From: Shewanella chilikensis
GTDB lineage: Bacteria; Pseudomonadota; Gammaproteobacteria; Enterobacterales; Shewanellaceae
Assembly (NCBI RefSeq): GCF_002836945.1
Contig: NZ_NIJM01000047.1
Span: forward strand, 1 to 32,158
DNA: 32,158 nt
Direction: 5' to 3'
Part shown: positions 8,696 to 16,696 of the stretch, in pieces
Layout of the letters: the number at the start of each line of letters is the position of its first letter
Numbering within the stretch: position 1 is the first letter of the stretch
Notes under the pieces: generated by a model
What the model was told of the DNA's origin: nothing
The model's input: only the letters and a program-made list of their open reading frames with translations
Database searches by the model: none
Made by a program: the position numbers and the translations under genes

Positions 8696-8759
8696 GTTGA
8701 CATACTCTTGGGGATAGATTCCCCCATCTTGATCTGTTTGTTCCCTCGAGTATGTCAAC
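8696..8759 (+). ncRNA. Candidate structured RNA element between prkB and the Sel1 gene
   Basis: Two perfect 12-base arms, GTTGACATACTC (8696-8707) and GAGTATGTCAAC (8748-8759), enclose a 40-base interior. Within it a second stem, TGGGG (8709-8713) with CCCCA (8722-8726), can form. An intrinsic terminator lies 18 bases further on at 8777-8798. The whole could be a small RNA of about 100 nt or a structured 3' end of the prkB message. I do not recognise it as a known RNA family, and the promoter is not clear. Confidence 0.4.
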
Positions 8760-8776
8760 AACCTACCCTATTTTAG

Positions 8777-8798
8777 ATGCCCATAATGGGCATTTTTT
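8777..8798 (+). terminator. Intrinsic terminator downstream of prkB/structured element
   Basis: Stem ATGCCC/GGGCAT with loop ATAAT is followed by six T residues (8793-8798). It would end plus-strand transcripts from prkB or from a separate small RNA promoter. The rest of the gap to 8941 holds one GCGTCAG/CTGACGC inverted repeat (8827-8833, 8843-8849) without a T-tract, and no gene. Confidence 0.75.
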
Positions 8799-8941
8799 AT
8801 TGCCCGAATTCTTGCTCTCCATGCAAGCGTCAGTCTCTTCCTCTGACGCAAACACAATCAACCACAGCTAAAACTTCAACCAAAACCCCAGCGTTCGGCA
8901 AAGGAATTATCCGTATCGGCTTGAAGCATTCACAATGGGCG

Positions 8942-9745
8942 TTATTCCATCAAGGGCACCACTTCACGGTAAGGCTTGTGACTGCGATAACTCTCCAGCC
9001 GCTGCCGGAATTCAAGCGCCTTACTAAGATCCTGCGACTGCTCCAGCGCTGCAATGGCCTGCTGCTGAGTCGCCACTGCGGCAGTAAAATTCCCTAATTC
9101 GGCGTAAGCAGCCGCCAAGTTATCGAGATTGGTGGGGTCCTGATTGTTGTCTTCCAGTAGTTGCTTGGCAAGCGCCAACGCCCGACCACCATCGCGGTAC
9201 TTGGCTTCGGGGCAAGTGGCCAGGATCCAGGCGGCATTACCAAGAGAGATGTCATCACCGGCCGAGCTGAAAAACGCCACAGCCTTGCCGCAATGGCGGT
9301 TAACCCCTTCCCCACCTGAAGCATAGAGGAAACCCAGTCTGAACTTGGCCCAATGGTTGCCCTGCTCCGCCAACGGCAGATACCAACGCTCGGCCAGCGC
9401 CAAGTCCCGCTGCATCAACTTGCCTTCAAATGCCAGGTCTGCCAAGGTTTGCTGCGCCTTGGTTTCGCCCCCGTCGGCAGCCTTGGTCAACCAGGCAAGG
9501 CCGGCAATTTTGTCCTCGACGACGAAACGGCCGGAGAGGTACATCAAACCAAGCAGGTACTGAGCCTCCACTTCACCATTGGCGGCATTGAGCTGAATAT
9601 AGGCCAGTTTGCTGGCGGCAATTTCCTTGCTTGGCTGGGGAATGGCAAAGGCCTGTAACTGTCCGCTGAACAGACTCAAGGCCAACATGGCAGCCGCTGC
9701 AATTAAGGGAGATTTCACTCTGATACCCTTTGATAATCTACGCAT
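8942..9745 (-). CDS. Secreted Sel1-like/TPR repeat protein
   Basis: The 267-residue product has a signal peptide (core LIAAAAMLALSLFSG, likely cut after LQAFA), so it is periplasmic or exported. It then carries Sel1-like repeats: AQYLLGLMYLSG, AGLAWLTKAADGGETKAQQTLADLAFEG, and AKFRLGFLYASGGEGV. Two TPR-like helices follow toward the C-terminus (LDNLAAAYAELGNFTAAVATQQQAI). Sel1 and TPR repeats are protein-protein scaffolds; the partner is unknown. A GTG at 9718 (258 residues) is preceded by AAAGGG with seven bases of spacing and may be the true start; the ATG at 9745 has a poorer ribosome site. It stands where E. coli has yhfA and is divergent from crp. No terminator is evident after it on the minus strand. 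Confidence 0.82.
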   Translation of the reverse strand: MRRLSKGIRVKSPLIAAAAMLALSLFSGQLQAFAIPQPSKEIAASKLAYIQLNAANGEVEAQYLLGLMYLSGRFVVEDKIAGLAWLTKAADGGETKAQQTLADLAFEGKLMQRDLALAERWYLPLAEQGNHWAKFRLGFLYASGGEGVNRHCGKAVAFFSSAGDDISLGNAAWILATCPEAKYRDGGRALALAKQLLEDNNQDPTNLDNLAAAYAELGNFTAAVATQQQAIAALEQSQDLSKALEFRQRLESYRSHKPYREVVPLME

Positions 9746-10080
9746 ACAGACTCATAAATTAGCCCGAACCCGGCGTAAAAGTCGAGGTCAATCCAACAAT
9801 AAAATGCTAATAATAGCCCTCAATGAGCTTGGCGAATTGTGAGCAAGGCAGAGAAGATGTGATTTAACCTACAGACTCGAGCGAATCCGGAGGCTTTTAA
9901 TCTGAATTGGTTGACATGTATCACTAAAGTATCAGAATGATAACCAAGATTAGCGATTTAATTGCGTTGATTCACTCAGTCTAAACTAAGACCTGGTTCA
10001 AAGTTTACTCTTTGATATTGACGTAAAATCCTTATTTAGAATATCCTTACTTTCGTTTTAATCAATCGAGGAACATAGGC
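9746..10080. promoter_or_regulatory. crp leader and divergent promoter region, 335 bp
   Basis: This region lies between the divergent Sel1 gene and crp. It holds a CRP-like site at 9858-9873, a possible -35 TTGACA at 9911-9916 with CAGAAT at 9933-9938 (16 bp spacing) as -10, and a ribosome site GAGGAA at 10068-10073, seven bases before the crp ATG. E. coli crp is also autoregulated from a long leader. No gene is seen here. Confidence 0.4.
9858..9873 (+). promoter_or_regulatory. Candidate CRP-binding site upstream of crp
   Basis: TGTGA-N6-CTACA matches the consensus TGTGA-N6-TCACA fully in the left half and at three of five bases in the right half. It sits about 46 bp upstream of the putative crp -35 and about 110 bp from the divergent Sel1 start, so it could serve either gene. 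Autoregulation is inference from E. coli. Confidence 0.35.
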
Positions 10081-10716
10081 ATGGCTCTGATTGGTAAGCC
10101 AAAACCAGATCCGACTTTGGAGTGGTTTTTATCACACTGTCACATTCATAAGTATCCAGCCAAAAGCACTCTGATCCATGCTGGTGAAGATTCAGACACC
10201 CTGTATTACATAGTTAAAGGGTCTGTTGCCGTATTGATTAAAGATGAAGAAGGTAAGGAAATGATCCTCTCTTATCTGAATCAGGGCGACTTTATCGGTG
10301 AACTGGGTCTGTTCGAAGAGCAAGCCGAGCGTACCGCTTGGGTTCGCGCCAAGCAAGCCTGTGAAATTGCTGAAATCTCTTACAAGAAGTTCAAGCAACT
10401 GATCCAGGTTAACCCAGAGATCCTGATGAAACTGGCCGCTCAGATGGCGCACCGTCTGCAAAGCACCAGTCAGAAAGTGGGCAACTTGGCCTTCCTCGAC
10501 GTGGCAGGTCGCATCGCTCAAACTCTGTTGCATCTGGCCAAACAGCCTGATGCCATGACCCACCCAGACGGTATGCAGATCAAGATCACCCGTCAGGAAA
10601 TCGGTCAGATTGTTGGCTGTTCCCGCGAAACTGTGGGCCGCATCCTCAAGATGTTGGAAGAGCAGAACCTGATCCAGGCGCACGGTAAAACCATAGTGGT
10701 TTACGGTACCCGCTAA
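10081..10716 (+). CDS. crp: cAMP receptor protein (CRP)
   Basis: The 211-residue protein is nearly residue-for-residue E. coli [23 protein letters not shown], the cAMP-pocket segment [11 protein letters not shown] and RTAWVRAK, the dimer helix with [10 protein letters not shown], and the helix-turn-helix with recognition helix [13 protein letters not shown]. It binds cAMP and activates or represses promoters at TGTGA-N6-TCACA. In Shewanella, CRP is known as a main regulator of anaerobic respiration, unlike the carbon-repression emphasis in E. coli. The start is supported by GAGGAA seven bases upstream. Position 84 in the cAMP pocket is Thr rather than the Ser83 of E. coli, a conservative change. 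A strong terminator follows. Confidence 0.98.
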   Translation: MALIGKPKPDPTLEWFLSHCHIHKYPAKSTLIHAGEDSDTLYYIVKGSVAVLIKDEEGKEMILSYLNQGDFIGELGLFEEQAERTAWVRAKQACEIAEISYKKFKQLIQVNPEILMKLAAQMAHRLQSTSQKVGNLAFLDVAGRIAQTLLHLAKQPDAMTHPDGMQIKITRQEIGQIVGCSRETVGRILKMLEEQNLIQAHGKTIVVYGTR

Positions 10717-10752
10717 GCCAGCTTCAGCTTGATTTAAGCCTGATTCTATAGA

Positions 10753-10787
10753 GTGGCCAAGGTAATAACCTTGGCCACTTTTGTTTT
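10753..10787 (+). terminator. Intrinsic terminator of crp
   Basis: Ten-base arms GTGGCCAAGG (10753-10762) and CCTTGGCCAC (10769-10778) with loop TAATAA are followed by TTTTGTTTTT. This is a strong rho-independent terminator. The ribosome site of the next gene begins only two or three bases after the T-run. Confidence 0.9.
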
Positions 10788-10800
10788 TCAGGAGCATCAA

Positions 10801-11148
10801 TTGAGAGGGCTATTTTTCGTTTGCTTTATTAGCCTGACTTTGAGTACTGCAAAGGCTGAAGTGGCAAGTCCCCACCTGGAACCCGATCACGATATCGCCA
10901 AGGAATTAGTGAAATCCGGGACGATTCTCTCCTTGGATGCCACTCTCTCTCAGCTACAATGGGTGTGCCATGGCAAATTGATTGACGCTCATCTCTATCA
11001 GAAAGAGGGTGAATGGCGTTATGATTTGCAGATAAAAGTCGAACATGGCCATATCGTCAGCCTGAGCCTGAATGCAGGCACAGGTTTATACGATGACCTA
11101 ACCCCATTACCGAGCGAATGTCGTCCCAATGAAACTGCTACTCGTTGA
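10801..11148 (+). CDS. Periplasmic PepSY-domain protein of a two-component operon
   Basis: I place the start at TTG 10801, since AGGAG lies at 10790-10794 with six bases of spacing. A GTG at 10753 in frame would translate through the terminator hairpin and is rejected. The 115-residue product has a signal peptide (LRGLFFVCFISLTLSTAKA) and a PepSY-like unit: VKSGTILSLDATLSQL, then LIDAHLYQKEGEWRYDLQIKV, then GHIVSLSLNAGTG. PepSY proteins commonly sit beside PhoP/PhoQ-type systems and are thought to modulate proteases or sensors in the envelope. Its end overlaps the response-regulator gene by 20 bp, so the two are translationally coupled. Shewanella has the same trio after crp, as I remember. 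Confidence 0.85.
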   Translation: MRGLFFVCFISLTLSTAKAEVASPHLEPDHDIAKELVKSGTILSLDATLSQLQWVCHGKLIDAHLYQKEGEWRYDLQIKVEHGHIVSLSLNAGTGLYDDLTPLPSECRPNETATR

Positions 11149-11803
11149 AGATAACGCCCTGCTGGTTGAAGAACTGGCAAAACAATTAAAACAAGCAGGC
11201 TATGTCACGGATGTCACCGACAAAGCCATAGAAGCCGACTATCTGGTCAAAGAAACCCAGTATGACTGCATCATTCTCGATATCGGCCTGCCCGATGGCA
11301 ACGGCTTGCAGTTGCTGGAAAAATGGCGTCAGCAGGGACTGACCACTCCTGTGATTATGCTGACAGCTCGCAGTCAGTGGCATGAAAAGGTCGAAGGCTT
11401 CAATGCAGGTGCCGATGACTACCTGGGTAAACCCTTTCACACCCAGGAACTGTTGGCCAGACTGCAGGCAATTATCCACCGTACCCATGGCCGTGCTACT
11501 GTGCCTGGCAAGCAATTGAACTTCGGCGGCGTCAGTCTGGATGAAGCCGAACAGGCGGTGACAGTCAATGGACAACATTTCGACCTGACCGCCATGGAGT
11601 TTCGCTTGCTGCGAATTTTCTTGATGTCGCCCAAGAAACTGCTTTCCAAGGCGCAGATCACAGATAAGCTGTACCAGTTTGACGATGAGAAAGAGAGCAA
11701 TGTGGTCGAGGTCTATGTCACCCATCTGCGCAAGAAACTGGGTAAGACAGCGATAGAAACCCGTCGCGGCCAAGGTTATATCTTTCACGGCAGCCAATCC
11801 TGA
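11129..11803 (+). CDS. OmpR/PhoP-family response regulator
   Basis: The 224-residue protein has a receiver domain with acidic pocket Glu7-Asp8, phosphoacceptor Asp51 in ILDIGLPDG, Thr79 in MLTAR and Lys101 in GKPF. The C-terminal winged helix has FDLTAMEFRLLRIFLMSPKKLLSKAQI and SNVVEVYVTHLRKKLG, followed by IETRRGQGYIF. It is of the PhoP/QseB type. It overlaps the PepSY gene by 20 bp upstream and shares ATGA with the kinase downstream. Targets and signal cannot be named; PhoP-like systems often respond to divalent cations or envelope stress, but this is not shown here. Confidence 0.93.
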   Translation: MKLLLVEDNALLVEELAKQLKQAGYVTDVTDKAIEADYLVKETQYDCIILDIGLPDGNGLQLLEKWRQQGLTTPVIMLTARSQWHEKVEGFNAGADDYLGKPFHTQELLARLQAIIHRTHGRATVPGKQLNFGGVSLDEAEQAVTVNGQHFDLTAMEFRLLRIFLMSPKKLLSKAQITDKLYQFDDEKESNVVEVYVTHLRKKLGKTAIETRRGQGYIFHGSQS

Positions 11804-13134
11804 TGATGTCCATCCGCACCAAGCTGAGCCTGTGGCTGACAGCACTGGTGTTACTGAGTACCCTGATAGGCCTGGCGTTTATGGAGTCCATGCTGCGCCA
11901 GGCATTTCACGACTCTATCATCAACCGCTTGCAAGAAGATCTGGAACAGGTGGCACTGGCCACTCACCTCAATGACGGTGAGATCCTGATAGATCAGAGC
12001 CTGCTTTCCGGCTTCTACAAACCCGCCTATTCCGGACGCTACTACCAGCTCAATCTGCCGGATCGGGAGATCCGCTCCCGCTCCTTATGGGATCAACGCC
12101 TGGAAATAGTGCAGTTGGAGCCAGGGCAAACCCGCGCCTGGCAAACCAAAGGGCCACAAAATCACGACATTCAGTTGTTGTCATTGGGGCTGACCTCCAG
12201 TAGCAAGAAGATCAATGCCACTCTAACAGTGGCGCAGGATCTCAGTATAGGCCGCAAGGTATTTACCGAGGTTTATGGCACCAAACTGAGTGTCAACCTG
12301 GCCATGCTGCTGGCAATGATCCTGGGGATATTTCTGGTATTGCGGCAATCCTTCAAGCCGGTGAAGCAGATAAAACAGGCGCTGGCCAAACTCAGAGAGG
12401 GGGAGATCAACTCGTTGTCGCTGGAGACCATTCCCCCAGAAGTCAAACCCCTAGCCGAGACCTACAACGAGTTGCTCGAATACACGAGTAATCAAATTCA
12501 ACGCAGCCGCAACAACCTTGGCAATCTCAGCCACGGTCTGAAGACGCCACTGGCAGTGATGCGCCAGCAGGTAGAAGCGCTGGGGCTGAAAGATCCCGAT
12601 ACCGCCAGGGCACTGGAGCAACAACTGGATCAGATCCACAAAATGATAGAGCGTAAACTGGCGGCGGCGCGAATAACCGGCGAGATGCTGCCGGCGGCGC
12701 AGCTGGTACTGCCAAGAGATCTGGAAAGCCTGTGCCAGACCTTGGATAAGGTACATAGATACAAGCAAATCAGTTGGCGCTTCGATATCAGTGATGGCAT
12801 TCCCAGGCTGCCAATCCACAGAGAAGACGGCATGGAGCTGCTCGGTAACCTACTTGATAACGCCTATAAGTGGGCCTCTAGCCTGGTATTGGTAAGGGTA
12901 TGGCAACATCAGGGGCAGGTATATGTCAGCGTCGAGGATGATGGCCCCGGGGTGGCAAAGGAAAACATGCAAACCCTCACCCGCCGCGGCAATCGCCTGG
13001 ATGAAGAGATCAATGGTCATGGGCTGGGGTTATCGATAGTCAAGGATATTGCCGAGCAATATCAGTTGGATATCGACTTCGGCAAGAGCCCGGCACTGGG
13101 TGGACTCAAGGTTTCACTGACCTTTAAGGCCTGA
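11803..13134 (+). CDS. Membrane sensor histidine kinase, PhoQ/QseC-like
   Basis: The 443-residue kinase has a first membrane helix at about 8-27, a periplasmic sensor of about 135 residues, and a second helix at about 163-180. A HAMP-like linker follows, then the phosphoacceptor helix NLSHGLKTPLAVM with His244. The ATPase domain has the N-box ELLGNLLDNAYKWAS (Asn353), the G1 box VEDDGPGV, and the G2 box GHGLGLSIV. The start codon overlaps the stop of the response regulator (ATGA), with a second ATG right after it. It phosphorylates the adjacent regulator. The sensor domain shows no obvious acidic patch of the type used by PhoQ for magnesium, so the signal is unknown. Confidence 0.93.
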   Translation: MMSIRTKLSLWLTALVLLSTLIGLAFMESMLRQAFHDSIINRLQEDLEQVALATHLNDGEILIDQSLLSGFYKPAYSGRYYQLNLPDREIRSRSLWDQRLEIVQLEPGQTRAWQTKGPQNHDIQLLSLGLTSSSKKINATLTVAQDLSIGRKVFTEVYGTKLSVNLAMLLAMILGIFLVLRQSFKPVKQIKQALAKLREGEINSLSLETIPPEVKPLAETYNELLEYTSNQIQRSRNNLGNLSHGLKTPLAVMRQQVEALGLKDPDTARALEQQLDQIHKMIERKLAAARITGEMLPAAQLVLPRDLESLCQTLDKVHRYKQISWRFDISDGIPRLPIHREDGMELLGNLLDNAYKWASSLVLVRVWQHQGQVYVSVEDDGPGVAKENMQTLTRRGNRLDEEINGHGLGLSIVKDIAEQYQLDIDFGKSPALGGLKVSLTFKA

Positions 13135-13153
13135 AGGTTAACCTGGCCCCTCA

Positions 13154-13190
13154 AACAAAAATAGAGAACCCAGCCTAGGCTGGGTTCTCT
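13154..13190 (-). terminator. Terminator between the kinase and the metalloprotease genes
   Basis: A perfect 28-bp palindrome at 13163-13190 (arms AGAGAACCCAGCC, centre CCTAGG) lies between convergent genes. On the minus strand it is followed by ATTTTTGTTTG, giving a T-run for the metalloprotease transcript. On the plus strand there is no T-run, so it may stop plus-strand transcripts less well. Confidence 0.8.
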
Positions 13191-13214
13191 GCTATCAAGC
13201 TGTCAGCCCTTGGC

Positions 13215-16200
13215 TCAATCAAGCACTGGCAGGTAGCTCAGAGCCAGGCGGTCACGGCTCAATTGACCATTGAGTATCTCACCCACAGTGCCGCCCTTGA
13301 GCTGCTGTGCCAGCAGTTCAGGAGAAGCCGAGGCGATAAACTGCTGCACTTCTTTGATGCGGGCAATCAGCGCCAGCGCCAACTTATTCTCGGCGGTCGC
13401 GGCATAGATTTTACCGTTCAGGGACACTTGGGCCTGCATATCCAGCCCAGGGGCAGCCTGATGAATACCAACATATTCACGCCATACCCTGGCCTTCTGC
13501 TCACCCTGATAGTCGCTGTCGACCGAGGCCAACACCACTTGTCTCAACATCATCTGCAGCAGGTTGCTCTTGCCTTTGGGCTGACCATTGACGGTATCAA
13601 AGCCGAAGAAGCGTGATACTGTGCGGTCATAATTGGGCAGAGGCTCTATGCTCTGGCTGGCAAAATCGCTGTAGTAAGGCAGATACGTTTCCAGCTCAGG
13701 GCTGCTGTTGCAGGCATCGGCAAACAAAGGCTTGCCATTGCTGACCAGATCCGGGCCATTACCCAGCGCCATGCGGCAAAGCATATCTTCGAACAGCTTG
13801 CCGGTTTGTGGCAGATCCACCAGCGCCTTGTGACCACGGCTGGAAGTCGATCTCGGCGTAGTTCGGCTCACCAAGGCTCGCACTGCCAGCAGTTTGTCCG
13901 GCCATACCCCAAGCACATCACGCTCGTTGACGTAAGGATGGTTGGGCGAGCCTTCAGGCGCCTTGATCCCGTTCAGCAAACGACCGGCGAAGGTAACATC
14001 GGCGCTCAGCATATCCCGGAACTCTTCCTTGATACCATAGTTGATAATCAGTTCCTTCAATGCCTCTGGAGAGTCGGCAAACCGGCTGATCACTTCACCC
14101 GGAGCAAACTTCATGGTCATATCGGCGCTCTTGAAGCGATACTGCTCCAACAACTTGGCAAAGTTGTACTGCTGTCTCAGGGCTGCCTGACCATCTTCGG
14201 TGCGGAAGGTGACATCTACCACGGCATCGTTCTCACCGGCAAGGCGCAGGAACAGGTCGGCCGCCTTGTTCATCGCCCTTTGGTTGGCACAATACCAGCT
14301 ATCTTGGCCGGCTGCGGCTTTCACCTGACAGTCATTTGCGAAGAAATTTTCCGGCAAGTCAAAGATCCCCTCGAGGAAACTGACATCTTCAATAAACTGG
14401 CGGATCTCATCAAACTGACGCTTGCGGGCAATGGTGTAACCCAGGCTGTGGTCTTCATAAAGCGACTGACGGTTATGTCTCAGGTTACTGGTTTCATAGC
14501 TGTCCTGATATCTATCGATATAGAACTGGGCGATGTCATCCAGGTTCTGACCGGCATCACTGCGGTTACAGTTGCTGTTGAGCGACACATGTTCGTCAGT
14601 ACAGAAGGCATAGCTGCGCAGCTTGTGGTCGCGGGCAATGTTGTAGAGCGCGCCGAAACGTGTCTCGCCCTGGAGCACTCCTTTTTGCAGCTCCTCACGA
14701 CGCTTGGCATCTTCCGCTTTGAGGGAGACAAAGTCACCGCTGTCAGCCTCGACTTCACGGGCATAACCGAAACGCAGCGCCGCCAGGTCATAGGGCTCAA
14801 ATGTCGTGGCAAAACGGTTGACGTTATAGTCCATCTGGCTGGAGAACTCGGCGTTCACTTTCAGATCAGGATAACCGGCACCGGCAAAGGCCTGGTTCAG
14901 GGTTTCCAATTCCTGTTGGCTGAAGGTGTTGTCACCATCGCGGCTACCGGCGAAGTTGTGTCTCAAGCCGAAGTTGTGGCCCAGTTCATGGGTCAGGGTA
15001 CCGGCAAAGGCCTGGGCGGCCAGCGCCGTGCTCAGGCTATCCTGCAGGTCCAGGCTCAGCTTCTCGAATGCCTGCAGCTTACCGCCAACATCACCATTGA
15101 CCCACAACTCGGCATTCTGCCAATCAATCTTGTGATCCTTGACGCCGGCCGGCAGCATTCTTTGCTGACCACCTGCGGCAAACACAGTGTCGACATGCAT
15201 CAAAGTATGCTCGGACCAATAGTCACGGCTGGCTTCATCGAAGTCGGCCAAGGCGTTGAACTGCTGCTCAGCGGGCTTGAGTGGCAGAGCTGCCGGAGTG
15301 GCGGCGACCATCACATCGGCAGGCTTGTCCAGCGCCGCAGGCACAGCTTGCAATGTGGTGGAAGCCGCTGGCTTAACCACGGCTTGCTGATAAGGCACGC
15401 CGGTGAGCGCTTCGACCGAAGCCGCATCCAACTTGCCGCGGTTATAATCCAGCATCAGTTGCCGATAGTAACGCACCGCGCCTTGCTTGAGGTTGGAGCT
15501 GTATTGGTTAACCCTGGCGCTGACAATCTCCCCTGTCAGTGGGTTGGCTGCTGATGGACCGTAACCGGCCAGACCGTTATCCAGAGGCTCATCAAATAGA
15601 GTGATATGGTTATAACGCAGATCGCCATGGCGTTTATCGCCCGCCTGCTCCAGCTTAATCTGTGGCAAGCCGGTATGATAACGGCTGTTGGCGATATTCA
15701 TCGCGGTCACAGATTCGATAGCCGCATCCAGGAAAGGCTTGTTCTTGGGCTCATAGAAGTTGTTGGACAAGTAGTACACCAACTCACCCTTAGCCGGGTT
15801 GAAGCGGTTCAGGTAGGTACGAACATAGCCATCCACCCCTTCTGAGTCGGTTCTGTCCCGATAGCTGTGACTGGAGTTGAAGAAACCAAAGGTGCCCTTC
15901 TCATGCTCGCTGTAAGGAATGGCTTGATAATCTTCACTGGCAAGCTGATCCAGCGCCACTATGGAGATAAATTCCGTGGTGGTGAACGACAGATTATCCA
16001 GATTGCCACCGTAAAACTGATTGAAACACTGGCCCGATGCCTGATAGGTGTGTTCAATCTCGAAGTTGATTACGCCCTTGTCCAGGTCCATTTCATAGCC
16101 TTTGTAGGCTCCGGCATTGACCAGTTTTGGGGATTCAGTTTCGGTGACACACTCACCAAACATAAAGATATCGTTGATCCCCAGCTCGGCAATCTTGGTG

Positions 16201-16673
16201 TCGGCAAAGTCAGGCACAAAGAAGCGCTTATCCTGCCAGGTCAGGTTGGCATCTGTATTGACCTGCTCAACGTTGATGCATTCACGCCACTTGTCTTCGG
16301 TACATCTGAAGTCTATGTACTCACCGGGAATGGTCAGTACCGGGGCCTGGTTGATGCCCTCCTGGTAGCGGCTGTCATGACCAAGACCTATGGCGTCCCG
16401 GTCCAACTGGCGAACCTGAATACCATTCTCTGTCTTGTGCAGGGTCACCAACTTGGGATCCCCCTGGCTGAAGCCGCGGATAGCGGCGGCATAACGCGGC
16501 GCCTTGCCGACACTGCGGATATAGAGGTATTGGCGCTCACCGGCCTTCTCTATCGAGTCGCTGCTAATCTGTTTCTCATCTTTGGGCAACTCCTTGTACG
16601 GTTCTTCTCCTGCCCCACATCCTGCGAGTGCCAGGCTGGCTGCTATCGCCAGGCTCAGACTTGACTTCTTCAT
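13215..16673 (-). CDS. Large lipoprotein zinc metalloprotease (metzincin-type)
   Basis: The 1152-residue protein begins MKKSSLSLAIAASLALAGCG, a lipoprotein signal with lipobox Cys19. The residue after the Cys is Gly, not Asp, so an outer-membrane location is expected. The zinc site is THELGHNFGLRHNFAGS: His562, Glu563, His566 and His572, the long HExxHxxGxxH metzincin form. A Met-turn SQMDYN follows at about 60 residues. This HExxHxxGLRHNF plus MDY arrangement is typical of the bacterial families related to DUF5117/DUF4953 zincins. The N-terminal 450 residues and the C-terminal 450 residues show no domain I can name. Substrate is unknown. The ATG has AGAGGA upstream, and the gene follows the outer-membrane barrel gene by 23 bp, so they form one operon. 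Confidence 0.9.
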   Translation of the reverse strand: MKKSSLSLAIAASLALAGCGAGEEPYKELPKDEKQISSDSIEKAGERQYLYIRSVGKAPRYAAAIRGFSQGDPKLVTLHKTENGIQVRQLDRDAIGLGHDSRYQEGINQAPVLTIPGEYIDFRCTEDKWRECINVEQVNTDANLTWQDKRFFVPDFADTKIAELGINDIFMFGECVTETESPKLVNAGAYKGYEMDLDKGVINFEIEHTYQASGQCFNQFYGGNLDNLSFTTTEFISIVALDQLASEDYQAIPYSEHEKGTFGFFNSSHSYRDRTDSEGVDGYVRTYLNRFNPAKGELVYYLSNNFYEPKNKPFLDAAIESVTAMNIANSRYHTGLPQIKLEQAGDKRHGDLRYNHITLFDEPLDNGLAGYGPSAANPLTGEIVSARVNQYSSNLKQGAVRYYRQLMLDYNRGKLDAASVEALTGVPYQQAVVKPAASTTLQAVPAALDKPADVMVAATPAALPLKPAEQQFNALADFDEASRDYWSEHTLMHVDTVFAAGGQQRMLPAGVKDHKIDWQNAELWVNGDVGGKLQAFEKLSLDLQDSLSTALAAQAFAGTLTHELGHNFGLRHNFAGSRDGDNTFSQQELETLNQAFAGAGYPDLKVNAEFSSQMDYNVNRFATTFEPYDLAALRFGYAREVEADSGDFVSLKAEDAKRREELQKGVLQGETRFGALYNIARDHKLRSYAFCTDEHVSLNSNCNRSDAGQNLDDIAQFYIDRYQDSYETSNLRHNRQSLYEDHSLGYTIARKRQFDEIRQFIEDVSFLEGIFDLPENFFANDCQVKAAAGQDSWYCANQRAMNKAADLFLRLAGENDAVVDVTFRTEDGQAALRQQYNFAKLLEQYRFKSADMTMKFAPGEVISRFADSPEALKELIINYGIKEEFRDMLSADVTFAGRLLNGIKAPEGSPNHPYVNERDVLGVWPDKLLAVRALVSRTTPRSTSSRGHKALVDLPQTGKLFEDMLCRMALGNGPDLVSNGKPLFADACNSSPELETYLPYYSDFASQSIEPLPNYDRTVSRFFGFDTVNGQPKGKSNLLQMMLRQVVLASVDSDYQGEQKARVWREYVGIHQAAPGLDMQAQVSLNGKIYAATAENKLALALIARIKEVQQFIASASPELLAQQLKGGTVGEILNGQLSRDRLALSYLPVLD

Positions 16674-16696
16674 TTAATCCTCTGAATAAATTGAGT

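Noticed and set aside
10753..10800. GTG start that would extend the PepSY protein through the crp terminator
   Set aside because: The added residues come from the hairpin, and the TTG at 10801 has an ideal ribosome site.
13806..15554. Open frame of 582 codons on the plus strand inside the metalloprotease gene
   Set aside because: It is antisense to a gene with a clear lipobox and zinc site, has no ribosome site and no family motif. It is a shadow due to base composition.
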